Assembly (NCBI GenBank): GCA_021779195.1
Contig: JAJYBB010000002.1
Location: forward strand, 1 to 64,000
Length of the DNA: 64,000 bases
Direction of reading: 5' to 3'
Origin: Bacteroidota bacterium
GTDB taxonomy: Bacteria > Bacteroidota > Bacteroidia > Bacteroidales > Paludibacteraceae
Shown piece after piece: positions 28,319 through 37,333 of the stretch (position 1 is the stretch's first letter; the number at the start of each line of letters is the position of its first letter). A program made the position numbers and the translations under genes. Below the pieces are notes generated by a model. The model ran no database searches. It saw nothing but the letters and a program-made list of their open reading frames with translations, and was not told the DNA's origin.

Positions 28319-29761
28319 ATGTCGGGGATAGCCATTTTATTTATTATAGCCATTTATTTTTCGTTGTTGCTGCTTATTTCTTTCATTGTAGGAAGAAAAA
28401 GTACTGGTAACGACGCTTTTTTTCTTGGAAATAAAAAATCGCCTTGGTGGATAGTGGCAATTGGTATGGTTGGATCTTCCATTTCCGGTGTTAGTTTTAT
28501 TTCAGTTCCGGGCATGGTACATGGTATCGATTTTACGTACATGCAGACTGTTTTCGGTTTTTTTTTCGGGTACATTATTATTGCCAACGTGCTACTTCCG
28601 CTTTATTATAAACTAAACCTGACCAGCATTTACAGTTATCTTGAAGATCGTTTCGGAAAATATAGTTACAAAACTGGGGCTTCTTTTTTTCTGGTCTCTC
28701 GGATCATTGGTTCGGGAATACGCCTTTTTTTGGTTACACTTATTTTACAACATCTCATTTTTGATGCATGGCACATTCCTTTTGTGATTACCGCGCTGGG
28801 TGCTGTTTTCATGATTTGGCTTTATACCCATCGCAGTGGCATTAAAACCATAGTGTGGACAGATACACTTCAAACGCTATGTCTGTTTTCAGCTCTGATT
28901 CTGATGGTTGTTCATGTTTCCAAACAATTAAACTTTAATTTTGATGATTTATCAAAGGCAATAATGCATTATGACCATTCCCGTATTTTTGTGTTTGACA
29001 ACTGGCATTCGAAACAAAACTTTTTCAAACAGTTTTTTAGTGGTATTTTTATAGCCATCGTCATGACAGGGCTTGATCAGGATATGATGCAAAAGAACCT
29101 TACCTGCAGAAACTTACATGATGCAAAAAAAAATATGTATTGGTATGGAATTGCTTTTGTGCCACTCAACTTTATTTTTTTAACACTGGGCGCAATGTTA
29201 TTGATGTTGGCTTCAAAAAACAATATCCCATTACCAACATCTCCCGACGATATTTTACCTTTGTTTGCCACGCAATATCTTGGGTCTGTTGTTACCTTTT
29301 TATTTGTAATTGGAATTATTGCGGCAACTTTTGCAAGTTCTGATTCGGCTCTGGCATCACTCACCACTTCGTTTTCGGTAGATATTCTGGGTGTCAATCA
29401 AGATGATTCTAAAACCGCTGAACGAAAACGTAAACTCACCCATATCGGCATGTCGGTGTTGTTTGTGTTGATAATGCTTGTTTTTAAGGTTCTGAATAAT
29501 AAGAGCATTATTGATGCTGTTTACACCATTGTTTCCTACACGTACGGTCCGTTGCTGGGAATGTTTGCTTTTGGATTATTTACCCACCGAAAAGTTAAGG
29601 ACAAAATGGTTCCTTGGTTGGCAATTCTTTCTCCGATTATTTGTTACGGATTAAACCTGATTTCAACGACTGTGTTTAACTATCCATTGGGATATGAATT
29701 GTTGATTATAAATGGATTGCTTACTTTCATTGGAATGTGGTTATATTCTGAACGTAATTAA
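28319..29761 (+). CDS. Sodium:solute symporter (SSS family)
   Basis: The 480-residue membrane protein has about 13 helices and the SSS-family start GRKSTGNDAFFLGNKKSPWW, followed by SSISGVSFISVPG. Members import sugars, inositol, sialic acid, proline or other small solutes with Na+. The segment ASSDSALASLTTSFSVDIL is the conserved Na2-site region. The substrate cannot be told. The gene is transcribed divergently from the small protein of the haem cluster. Start at ATG 28319, see promoter entry. Confidence 0.9.
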   Translation: MSGIAILFIIAIYFSLLLLISFIVGRKSTGNDAFFLGNKKSPWWIVAIGMVGSSISGVSFISVPGMVHGIDFTYMQTVFGFFFGYIIIANVLLPLYYKLNLTSIYSYLEDRFGKYSYKTGASFFLVSRIIGSGIRLFLVTLILQHLIFDAWHIPFVITALGAVFMIWLYTHRSGIKTIVWTDTLQTLCLFSALILMVVHVSKQLNFNFDDLSKAIMHYDHSRIFVFDNWHSKQNFFKQFFSGIFIAIVMTGLDQDMMQKNLTCRNLHDAKKNMYWYGIAFVPLNFIFLTLGAMLLMLASKNNIPLPTSPDDILPLFATQYLGSVVTFLFVIGIIAATFASSDSALASLTTSFSVDILGVNQDDSKTAERKRKLTHIGMSVLFVLIMLVFKVLNNKSIIDAVYTIVSYTYGPLLGMFAFGLFTHRKVKDKMVPWLAILSPIICYGLNLISTTVFNYPLGYELLIINGLLTFIGMWLYSERN

Positions 29762-30049
29762 AGAGTATCAGCTTATTGTAAACGCAATCATCATATTTAG
29801 TGCGAGATCAAAAAATCGAAAAATAATTAGCAGAAAAATAACAGATTCACTCCTCATATAAAAGAATGCGAATTGGGTAAAATACAAAAACACATGTATG
29901 CTCTATTCAATTCAAAATTCAGATTGGTAATGATATAAATTAAAATAGTACGTAATAACTTAGCTTACACAATTCTAATATTAGAAATGCGCTTTATTAA
30001 TAATTAATTTCACGATACAATTAACGCTTTAAACAAAAATCTAAATAAA

Positions 30050-30652
30050 ATGGAAATAAAATCTGCTGAATTTGTAATAAGCAACACGGATTATTTAAAA
30101 TGCCCCGACAGTAAATTACCCGAATACGCTTTCATCGGACGGTCAAATGTTGGAAAATCTTCGTTGATCAATATGCTTTGCAATCGCAAGGATTTGGCCA
30201 TGACATCGTCGAAGCCCGGGAAAACGTTACTTATTAATCATTTTTTGATTAATAACAACTGGCATTTAGTCGATTTGCCTGGTTATGGGTATGCTTCAGC
30301 CGGAAAGAAAATGCGCCAACAGTTGCAACTAATTATTGAAAACTATATTCTTTACCGCGAACATTTGACCTGCTTGTTTGTACTGATTGACTGTAGACAT
30401 GAACCGCAGAAAATTGATCTGGAATTTATGGAATGGCTTGGCGAAAATGGAGTTCCATTTGCAGTCGTGTTTACTAAACTCGATAAACTTTCGCAGTCGA
30501 ATGGAACTGAAAACGTTAGAATTTACAAGGAAAAACTTTCTGAACAATGGGAAGAACTGCCACCCGTTTTCCTTACTTCATCCGAAAAACGAATAGGAAG
30601 GGATGAAGTATTGGGTTATATTGCTGAAATTAATAAACGTTTGAAAGTATAA
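30050..30652 (+). CDS. engB: Ribosome biogenesis GTPase EngB (YihA/YsxC)
   Basis: The 200-residue TRAFAC GTPase has G1 [10 protein letters not shown] (about 31-40), G2 in [12 protein letters not shown]3 [10 protein letters not shown]4 TKLDK and a G5-like SSEK. It is essential for 50S assembly in studied bacteria. Length is standard. A 288-bp spacer precedes it, with no feature seen. Confidence 0.95.
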   Translation: MEIKSAEFVISNTDYLKCPDSKLPEYAFIGRSNVGKSSLINMLCNRKDLAMTSSKPGKTLLINHFLINNNWHLVDLPGYGYASAGKKMRQQLQLIIENYILYREHLTCLFVLIDCRHEPQKIDLEFMEWLGENGVPFAVVFTKLDKLSQSNGTENVRIYKEKLSEQWEELPPVFLTSSEKRIGRDEVLGYIAEINKRLKV

Positions 30653-30849
30653 TTATATGCTTCGTTCCAACCTTTCGATCATTTAAACTTTTCGATAAGT
30701 TGAAAAATTCAACAAACGTTTGCATTCTGTTTTTTAGATTCCGTATTTAAGTTAGAACCGCTTTCTCGTAAAAAATCTATATCATTGTGTCGTATTTGTG
30801 AAATCTCAGTCTTGAAACTTGATTTTTGGCTCTAAAAATCTGAAATACT

Positions 30850-32355
30850 ATGCTTAACATTCAAAAGAAAATGAGTAATCCCTTTCTGGCATTACTCGGA
30901 TTGCCAGCCACAGCGGTTGGTTTTGCTTTGTCTACTCAAATTGCTGCATTGAGTTGGATTCTTTCCAATAAATACCATTTGGACATTCATGATGTAGCTT
31001 TTGTATGGCTCGCCGGGCCGATTGCAGGAATTTTTGGTCAGGTCATTGTGGGTTTGCTGAGCGATAATGTATGGTTCATGGGAGGTCGTCGTCGTCCATT
31101 TATAATTATTGGCGGCTTAATCAGCACAATTGCATTTCTTACTTTACCTCATATCCGTGGTATTTCGCATATTACTGGTATATCCGATATTATTCTCATT
31201 GCCTCAGTTATCGCGTTGTTTCTTGATTTGTCCATCAATGTAACTTTTAATCCGGCTCGCTCTATTATTGCCGATCTTACTCCAGAGGGTAAAATACGCA
31301 CTTCTGGTTATGTATGGATGCAGATTATCTCCGGTTTTTTCGGCGTTTTTGCCTATTTTTTATCGATGGTGTTTGGCAACGAAATGCTGCTGTACATTGC
31401 AGCTGGAATCGTGTTTCTAACGGCTGTTTTTCCTATTCTTTTTATTCAGGAAAAAAAAGAAATTGAACAGACGAAGCTTGAAGATATCGAGAAATTTGGC
31501 GTTTGGCAGATTTTCAAAGAAATATTTCCGCTTTATGGATTTTTAGTGTTTGGTGTTTTCAGTTTGTTTTTTCATTTTTTCCCCGATGGACTTGCAGCAT
31601 GGCATAATCCGGTTTTAATCGGAGCATTGGTGTATTCCGTGCTAATTGGTATTTACATTATTATTCAAGGCATACATCACAAATCTAACAGGAATGAGTT
31701 CCAAAAAATTATGCTTGCACACTCATTCACTTGGGTGGCTTTTCAGAGCATGTTTATTCTGACGGGTTTCTTTATCGAAAATCAGATCTTACCAAATGTT
31801 AAAATATCAAACATTGCTGCCAACTGGTTTGCAGAAAAGTTAACGGGTGTTACTCAAACAACAGGTTCGTCGGTAGGCAATATTGTATCGCTCGGATTCT
31901 TTATCCTGAATCTGATTGGGGCTATTTTTCCCTTGATTTTACAATCCATTGCCAAACGGATTGGTCGTGTAAAAACCTATATTTTTGCTCTGATATTCTC
32001 AGTAATCGGATTCTTTTATATAGCTTATTTCAGCAGGCTGGAAATCGATTTTTATATTGGCATGTTTCTAGTCGGCATTGGTTGGTCGGCTGTGATTTCG
32101 ATCGTTTTTGCCATAATGAGTGAACGGGTTAATCCGGCTAAAATGGGCTTGTACATGGGGGTGTTCAATCTTGCTGTTGTGCTCCCGCAAATGATGAGCA
32201 ATGGCGTGGCAAATGTAATTAAAGCCACAGGAAATCATCAGTTGCTGTATATTTTTTGTGGATTATTCGTAGCAACTTCGGTTGTTTTCTGGATTTTTGT
32301 AAAAGAGCCTGAATCGTCGACGGTGGATTCCAATTTTTCGAAAGGGGGTCATTAA
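30850..32355 (+). CDS. MFS sugar transporter, SLC45-like
   Basis: The 501-residue membrane protein has about 12 helices. VWLAGPIAGIFGQVIVGLLSD and the GGRRRPFIIIGG loop are signatures of the SLC45/plant sucrose-transporter branch, which moves sucrose, maltose or similar disaccharides with H+. A second ATG at 30871 (MSNPFLALLGLPA) is also possible as the start. It is single-gene in layout; a promoter-terminator block follows it. Confidence 0.88.
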   Translation: MLNIQKKMSNPFLALLGLPATAVGFALSTQIAALSWILSNKYHLDIHDVAFVWLAGPIAGIFGQVIVGLLSDNVWFMGGRRRPFIIIGGLISTIAFLTLPHIRGISHITGISDIILIASVIALFLDLSINVTFNPARSIIADLTPEGKIRTSGYVWMQIISGFFGVFAYFLSMVFGNEMLLYIAAGIVFLTAVFPILFIQEKKEIEQTKLEDIEKFGVWQIFKEIFPLYGFLVFGVFSLFFHFFPDGLAAWHNPVLIGALVYSVLIGIYIIIQGIHHKSNRNEFQKIMLAHSFTWVAFQSMFILTGFFIENQILPNVKISNIAANWFAEKLTGVTQTTGSSVGNIVSLGFFILNLIGAIFPLILQSIAKRIGRVKTYIFALIFSVIGFFYIAYFSRLEIDFYIGMFLVGIGWSAVISIVFAIMSERVNPAKMGLYMGVFNLAVVLPQMMSNGVANVIKATGNHQLLYIFCGLFVATSVVFWIFVKEPESSTVDSNFSKGGH

Positions 32356-32395
32356 AATTTACAATTTAAATAATTATAGATTTATATTTTACTTG

Positions 32396-32403
32396 TATCT
32401 TTG
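32396..32403 (+). promoter_or_regulatory. -7 element with overlapping inverted repeat upstream of the SBP gene
   Basis: TATCTTTG matches TAnnTTTG. An inverted repeat TGCGGT (32402-32407), 10 bp, ACCGCA (32418-32423) overlaps its 3' end and the expected start site, the right place for a repressor. No -33 element was seen. Confidence 0.45.
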
Positions 32404-32414
32404 CGGTATAAAAT

Positions 32415-32474
32415 AAAACCGCAGAATTTCAATAAATCAAGAACCGCGGGAAATGAAACACTGCGGTTTTTTTT
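32415..32474 (+). terminator. Hairpin terminator / possible attenuator before the SBP gene
   Basis: AAAACCGCAG (32415-32424) pairs with CTGCGGTTTT (32461-32470), followed by Ts to 32474. A shorter alternative pairs AACCGC (32442-32447) with GCGGTT (32463-32468). It may simply end the SLC45-like gene's transcript. It also lies inside the leader expected from the -7 element at 32396, which would make it an attenuator or produce a 65-nt RNA. Confidence 0.65.
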
Positions 32475-32505
32475 GTTGTGAAATACAAAAAATTAATGAT
32501 ACTTT

Positions 32506-33675
32506 ATGTTGATAAATAGATCAATGCATGTATTTTTTAAGTTACACTTTAAAGTGTTAATGGAGCTATTAGTTTTACTTATGTTCTTTTCTTCGTGTAC
32601 TAATAAAAACCCGAAAACAACTGATAAGCCTGTAATTCAGTCGCTTAAACTGAATTACGCTAAAGGTTTTGATGTGAAATATTTTAAGGATTATAAAGAA
32701 GTAATTGTGTTCAGTCCATGGGTAAAAAATATGGTTTTTGCAAGGTATTATTTGGTAAATGATTTGAAAACGACTACCCCTGTAAATGGTTCAAAAATCA
32801 AAATTCCATTGCATACGCTTGCATCTACTTCGGTTACACATTTTGAATTTTTGAGTTTACTAGGCGAAATTCATTCTGTTACGGGTGTTTGTTCTCCTAA
32901 AATAATTTACAATAAGGAGCTAAATAAACGGATAGGAGAGGGCAAAATAACCGATTTAGGGGATGCGTTCAGTCTGAACGTGGAAAGAACAATGCAACTT
33001 CATCCCGAGGCAGTGTTAATGAGCGGTTATAACCAACGCGATCCTGCGGCTCAACGGATTGAAGAAGCAGGTATTCCGGTGATTATCGATAACGAATGGA
33101 TGGAAACTTCGTTACTGGCGCGGGCAGAATGGATAAAATTTATTGCTGTGTTTTTTAATAAAGAAAAGCTGGCAAATCGTATTTTTGCAGTAGTGGATAA
33201 ACGTTACAATGAAGTAAAAGCAAAAGCTGCCCGAGTGAAATACAAACCCACAGTGATGGCAGGTTCCGATTTTCGTGGTACATGGTATATGCCTGCAGGG
33301 CATAGTTTTATGGGCTGCCTTTTTGCTGATGCTGGAGCAAGATACTATTTTGCCAATGACACAACCTCCGGCAGTTTGCCGCTTAATGTCGAATCCGTGT
33401 TGAAATACTTTTCGCAAACCGATGTGTGGCTGAATTGCAGTTTCAACTCTATGAGCGATCTGGTAAAAGCTGATTCAAAGCACGCATTGTTTCGTCCTTT
33501 TAAGTTAAATCAGGTCTATAATTTTAATAAACGGTTATTGCCTTCAACTGCTAACGATTTTTGGGAGAGTGCCGTGGCACGACCTGATTTGCTGCTTTCG
33601 GACGTGATTGCCATCCTACATCCTGAACTTATGCAGGGTTATGAATTGGTATATGCACAGAAATTAATACCCTGA
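32506..33675 (+). CDS. Metal-chelate ABC transporter substrate-binding lipoprotein
   Basis: The 389-residue periplasmic protein belongs to the FecB/BtuF class (cluster A-II). It has a lipoprotein signal with FFSSC (Cys31 lipidated) after a hydrophobic run. The two lobes are joined by a long helix, with recognisable LSLLGEIHSVTGV, HPEAVLMSGY and EEAGIPVIIDNEWME. Such proteins bind ferric siderophores, haem or cobalamin. No cobalamin riboswitch was seen upstream, which slightly favours an iron or haem ligand. Permease and ATPase follow. Confidence 0.88.
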   Translation: MLINRSMHVFFKLHFKVLMELLVLLMFFSSCTNKNPKTTDKPVIQSLKLNYAKGFDVKYFKDYKEVIVFSPWVKNMVFARYYLVNDLKTTTPVNGSKIKIPLHTLASTSVTHFEFLSLLGEIHSVTGVCSPKIIYNKELNKRIGEGKITDLGDAFSLNVERTMQLHPEAVLMSGYNQRDPAAQRIEEAGIPVIIDNEWMETSLLARAEWIKFIAVFFNKEKLANRIFAVVDKRYNEVKAKAARVKYKPTVMAGSDFRGTWYMPAGHSFMGCLFADAGARYYFANDTTSGSLPLNVESVLKYFSQTDVWLNCSFNSMSDLVKADSKHALFRPFKLNQVYNFNKRLLPSTANDFWESAVARPDLLLSDVIAILHPELMQGYELVYAQKLIP

Positions 33676-33794
33676 GTCTTTTTCGTGATTTTTTGGTTTG
33701 AAAATTAATTTTAAAAATTGTAGCATTCGTTTTTATTTTCAAACTTGATTGTCTGTTTTTTACCCGTCAATGTTTTAAAGTTGATGAAATTATG

Positions 33795-33802
33795 TATATT
33801 TG
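33795..33802 (+). promoter_or_regulatory. Candidate internal promoter for the FecD-like permease
   Basis: TATATTTG matches the -7 consensus in the 291-bp gap between the binding-protein and permease genes. It would give a leader of about 155 nt. No -33 element was found. Confidence 0.4.
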
Positions 33803-33966
33803 AGCTTCAGAATTAAATCAGAACTCCGAAAAGTAGATATTGCCAAACTTTCAACCATTCTGATTATGTTGAAAAATATTCTTTCTTCTGTATCAATCTG
33901 AATGTTCTAAAATGAAAACAGAAGTTATGGATTCCTGTATATTATATTAATAGTTAAAAATTAATC

Positions 33967-34962
33967 ATGCTTAATCGCCGTCTCATTACATTCCTTGCCC
34001 TTTCTTTTGTTACAGTGGTTTTTTTTCTGTCTGATCTGGCATTGGGAAGCATTCATATTTCGTTACGGGAGATTATTTCGGTAATTTTTGGAAAGGGAGC
34101 TGGGGGAATCAATTCCGAGATTTTACTCAACTTTCGTTTGCCAAAAGCCATAACCGCTGTATTGGCAGGCATTTCGTTGTCGGTGGCGGGATTGCTGATG
34201 CAGACACTGTTTCGCAATCCATTAGCCGATCCATATATTTTGGGCGTTAGTTCGGGTGCTGGTTTAGGCGTGGCATTAATTACAATGGCTTCGGCTTTTA
34301 TTCCTGCTGCTGTTACCGGAAGTGGTTGGGCAATGATTCTGGCTGCTGTGGCTGGGGGATCCTTGGTTTTGCTTTTAGTTGTTGGTGTTTCATTTAGGGT
34401 TCAGAGTGCTGTTTCGCTTTTGATTGTCGGTATCATGTTTGGTACCATTGCTGGGTCTTTAATCAGCGTGTTACAGAATTATAGTAATCCTGATGCAATC
34501 AAACTCTTCGTTATGTGGACATTTGGCAGTTTGAGTGCTGTAACATGGACCTATTTGCAAGCTTTAGTTCCTGTTGTTATGTTAGGATTGGGATTGTCTT
34601 TTTTTCTAAAAAAACGCTTGGATGGATTATTACTTGGCGAAAATTATGCCCGTAGTTTAGGAATTTCTATACCTCAAACCCGTTTTTTGATCGTTATAGC
34701 TGCCGGACTTTTGGCCGGAGGTATTACTGCTTTTGCAGGTCCTATTGCATTTGTAGGCGTTGCCGTTCCTCATATTGCCCGCGGGGTTTTCCGAACTTCA
34801 AGTCACAAAATTCTGTTGCCGGCAACCATGCTTTGCGGTGCATTGTTGTTGCTGATTTGTGACATTATTACCCAGATTCCAACGTATACTTTGCCGATAA
34901 ACACCGTGAGTGCTTTGTTTGGTGCGCCGATTATCATCTGGATAATTCTGAAAAAAAAATAA
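33967..34962 (+). CDS. FecCD-family ABC transporter permease
   Basis: The 331-residue polytopic protein (about nine to ten helices) has the family signatures RLPKAITAVLAGISLSVAGL, QTLFRNPLADPYILGVSSGA and FAGPIAFVGVAVPHIARG; the last carries the coupling region to the ATPase. It forms the inner-membrane channel for a ferric-siderophore, haem or B12 importer with its neighbours. Confidence 0.94.
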   Translation: MLNRRLITFLALSFVTVVFFLSDLALGSIHISLREIISVIFGKGAGGINSEILLNFRLPKAITAVLAGISLSVAGLLMQTLFRNPLADPYILGVSSGAGLGVALITMASAFIPAAVTGSGWAMILAAVAGGSLVLLLVVGVSFRVQSAVSLLIVGIMFGTIAGSLISVLQNYSNPDAIKLFVMWTFGSLSAVTWTYLQALVPVVMLGLGLSFFLKKRLDGLLLGENYARSLGISIPQTRFLIVIAAGLLAGGITAFAGPIAFVGVAVPHIARGVFRTSSHKILLPATMLCGALLLLICDIITQIPTYTLPINTVSALFGAPIIIWIILKKK

Positions 34963-35046
34963 GGTTTAATCATTACTTAAATCAAATCAAATTATATTTA
35001 ACAACATCAATTAATGCCTCAGGCAAATATCGCGAAGCAATATATC

Positions 35047-36021
35047 ATGTCAATATTAACCACCCAACAACTTTCCATCGGTTATTCCAAAAAAGGAAAA
35101 ACCACCATTGTGCAGTCAGAACTTGATTTGCAACTTATTGGTGGAGAGTTAGTTTGCTTGATTGGTCCCAATGGAAGCGGAAAATCTACTTTAGTTCGTT
35201 CGCTGTGTGGATTACAAAATCCCTTGTCCGGAAATGTATTTATTGAAGGGCAGGATGTTTCAAAAATTTCAACAGCTGAGAGGGCATTGCTCATCGCTTT
35301 GGTATTGACCGACAAGGTTGAAATTGAAAATACGACCGTAGAGGATGTGGTGGCTTTTGGGCGGCATCCTTATAGCAACTGGTGGGGAAATACATCAGAT
35401 GAGGATGTTATTAGGGTCAAGGATGCTATTGAAATGGTGCATTTAAAAAAACATCAATTCAAACTACTGAATGAACTTTCAGATGGAGAACATCAACGGG
35501 TGATGATAGCCAAAGCATTAGCACAAGACACCCCTATCATTTTATTGGACGAACCTACCGCTCACCTCGATTTGCCAAATAGGGTGGAGATCATGATGTT
35601 ACTGCACCGGCTGGCACACGATACAGGTAAAGCAATTCTCATGTCGACCCACGAACTTGATTTGGCATTGCAAGCTGCCGATAGAATATGGTTGATGAAC
35701 GATGATCAAAAAGGTGTGATCACTGGTATACCGGAGGATTTGGTGTTCAATGGGAGTTTCAACCGAACTTTCGAAAGTAAATCTTACTTTTTTAATGCTT
35801 CAAACGGTAATTTCTCGTTTAATTATCCGCTGACCAAAAAAGTTTGGGTGACGGGCGATAAAACTCGGCTTTACTGGACATTACGAGCTTTGGCACGGGC
35901 TGGTTTCAAAGTGGTGCAGGATGCTGAAATCAGTATTGAAATGACCAATTCCAATTGGAAAATTCAGGATGAAGTTTTTTATACCATCGAAGAATTATTG
36001 GCGAAATTAACCCGTTTATAG
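35047..36021 (+). CDS. ABC transporter ATPase for metal-chelate import
   Basis: The 324-residue protein has Walker A GPNGSGKST, signature LSDGEHQRVMIAKALAQ, Walker B IILLDEPTAHLD and the switch His in STHELD, as in FecE/BtuD. Beyond the normal ATPase (about 1-235) it carries an extra C-terminal domain of about 85 residues (from YFFNASNGNFSFNYP) of unknown role. The ATG at 35047 is preferred over one at 35014 because the conserved ABC fold begins directly after it. The gene ends convergently against rpoD. Confidence 0.92.
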   Translation: MSILTTQQLSIGYSKKGKTTIVQSELDLQLIGGELVCLIGPNGSGKSTLVRSLCGLQNPLSGNVFIEGQDVSKISTAERALLIALVLTDKVEIENTTVEDVVAFGRHPYSNWWGNTSDEDVIRVKDAIEMVHLKKHQFKLLNELSDGEHQRVMIAKALAQDTPIILLDEPTAHLDLPNRVEIMMLLHRLAHDTGKAILMSTHELDLALQAADRIWLMNDDQKGVITGIPEDLVFNGSFNRTFESKSYFFNASNGNFSFNYPLTKKVWVTGDKTRLYWTLRALARAGFKVVQDAEISIEMTNSNWKIQDEVFYTIEELLAKLTRL

Positions 36022-36053
36022 AACTGAATACAGGTTGATTTGCTCAAAACCCA

Positions 36054-36091
36054 GAAAAAAAGAGGCTTTTCATTACTGAATGCCTCTTTTT
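36054..36091. terminator. Bidirectional terminator between the ABC ATPase and rpoD
   Basis: AAAAAGAGGC and GCCTCTTTTT arms (ending at 36065 and beginning at 36082) are exact complements with A and T tracts on the two sides, so the hairpin can stop both convergent transcripts. Confidence 0.85.
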
Positions 36092-36110
36092 ATATGAGTG
36101 AAAAATGTAT

Positions 36111-36974
36111 TTATCCTAAAAAGCTTTTTAAAAGTTTGCTTTTTGCGTTTGGGCGAAGTTTGCGAATTGCTTTTTCCTTGATTTGACGGACACGTTCGCG
36201 TGTTAAACCAAATTCATCGCCAATTTCTTCAAGGGTCATTTCAGGAACTCCAATTCCAAAAAATTTTTTCACAATATCGCGCTCACGATCAGATAGAGAA
36301 AAAGCCAATACGCGTTCAATTTCTTTTGAAAGTGATTCGTTGATCAGCGACCTATCTGCGTTCGGTGAATCGTCGTTCACCATTACATCCAACAAACTAT
36401 TGTCTTCGCCCTCAACAAAAGGAGCATCCACCGAAATGTGTCGCCCGGAAACTTTCATTGTGTCGATAATTTTGTCCACAGGAATGTCTAAAACATCGGC
36501 TAATTCTTCGGGTGAAGGGCGACGTTCGTTTTCTTGTTCGAATTTTGAAAATGCTTTGTTGATTTTATTTAACGAACCAACCTGATTTAAAGGCAACCGT
36601 ACAATACGTGATTGTTCAGCCAACGCTTGTAAAATGGATTGACGTATCCACCATACAGCATATGAAATAAACTTGAATCCTCTGGTTTCATCAAATTTTT
36701 CGGCAGCTTTAATTAAACCCAGATTTCCTTCATTAATTAAATCAGGAAGACTTAATCCTTGATTCTGATATTGCTTTGCGACTGAAACTACAAATCGTAA
36801 GTTGGCACGGGTAAGTTTTTCTAATGCAATTCTATCTCCGTTTCGAATTCGTTGAGCCAATTCAACTTCTTCTTCTACAGTAATAAGATCTTCACGACCA
36901 ATCTCTTGTAGATATTTGTCGAGTGATGCACTTTCACGATTTGTGATTGATTTTGTTATTTTTAATTGTCTCAT
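36111..36974 (-). CDS. rpoD: Primary sigma factor RpoD (sigma-A)
   Basis: The 287-residue sigma-70 lacks region 1.1, as Bacteroidota primary sigma factors do. Region 1.2 is at the N-terminus; region 2 contains FRVVSV-like [25 protein letters not shown] and [15 protein letters not shown]; region 3 is [12 protein letters not shown]; and region 4 ends in [21 protein letters not shown]. It recognises the TAnnTTTG-type promoters found throughout this window, including its own. Confidence 0.96.
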   Translation of the reverse strand: MRQLKITKSITNRESASLDKYLQEIGREDLITVEEEVELAQRIRNGDRIALEKLTRANLRFVVSVAKQYQNQGLSLPDLINEGNLGLIKAAEKFDETRGFKFISYAVWWIRQSILQALAEQSRIVRLPLNQVGSLNKINKAFSKFEQENERRPSPEELADVLDIPVDKIIDTMKVSGRHISVDAPFVEGEDNSLLDVMVNDDSPNADRSLINESLSKEIERVLAFSLSDRERDIVKKFFGIGVPEMTLEEIGDEFGLTRERVRQIKEKAIRKLRPNAKSKLLKSFLG

Positions 36975-36996
36975 TGTGGTGATGAAAATTAGCCTG

Positions 36997-37027
36997 CAAA
37001 AGTACTTATTTTTTTCCGATTCTCAAA
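36997..37027 (-). promoter_or_regulatory. rpoD promoter, full consensus
   Basis: On the minus strand TTTG (37027-37024), 19 bp, TACTTTTG (37004-36997) is a textbook Bacteroidota sigma-A promoter. The start would be near 36990, giving a leader of only about 16 nt. Confidence 0.8.
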
Positions 37028-37203
37028 GAAAATTGTGTGAAAACCATGGGGGCTTTTTGGATAAAGAAAACGATTACCTGAATGTAAATTTATTCTAAAA
37101 CCTAATTATATGATGGAAATGTTTTTTTGAAAGTGAAATAACGTGCTAAATTGGAAGTATTGTATATAGAAACGTAAGAAATCGTTTTTTGTTTTCAATG
37201 TTT

Positions 37204-37245
37204 TAAAAAAAATGGAGCAAATCTGTTTAATTTCAGATTTGCTCC
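37204..37245 (-). terminator. Intrinsic terminator after the HtrA-family gene
   Basis: Perfect 12-bp arms GGAGCAAATCTG (37214-37225) and CAGATTTGCTCC (37234-37245) have an 8-nt loop; on the minus strand an uninterrupted T run follows (37212-37205). It lies about 90 nt past the protease stop codon. Confidence 0.9.
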
Positions 37246-37333
37246 GGATAAAAAACGAATACCTATTTTTTGTTTTTATAAATAACTGACCGAATTTATG
37301 CTTATTTGATTTTTCTACTTAATTATATTGCAA

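Noticed and set aside
32404-32505. Cobalamin riboswitch before the importer
   Set aside because: The leader is too short and no B12-box-like GCCACTG sequence is present, so B12 specificity is not supported.
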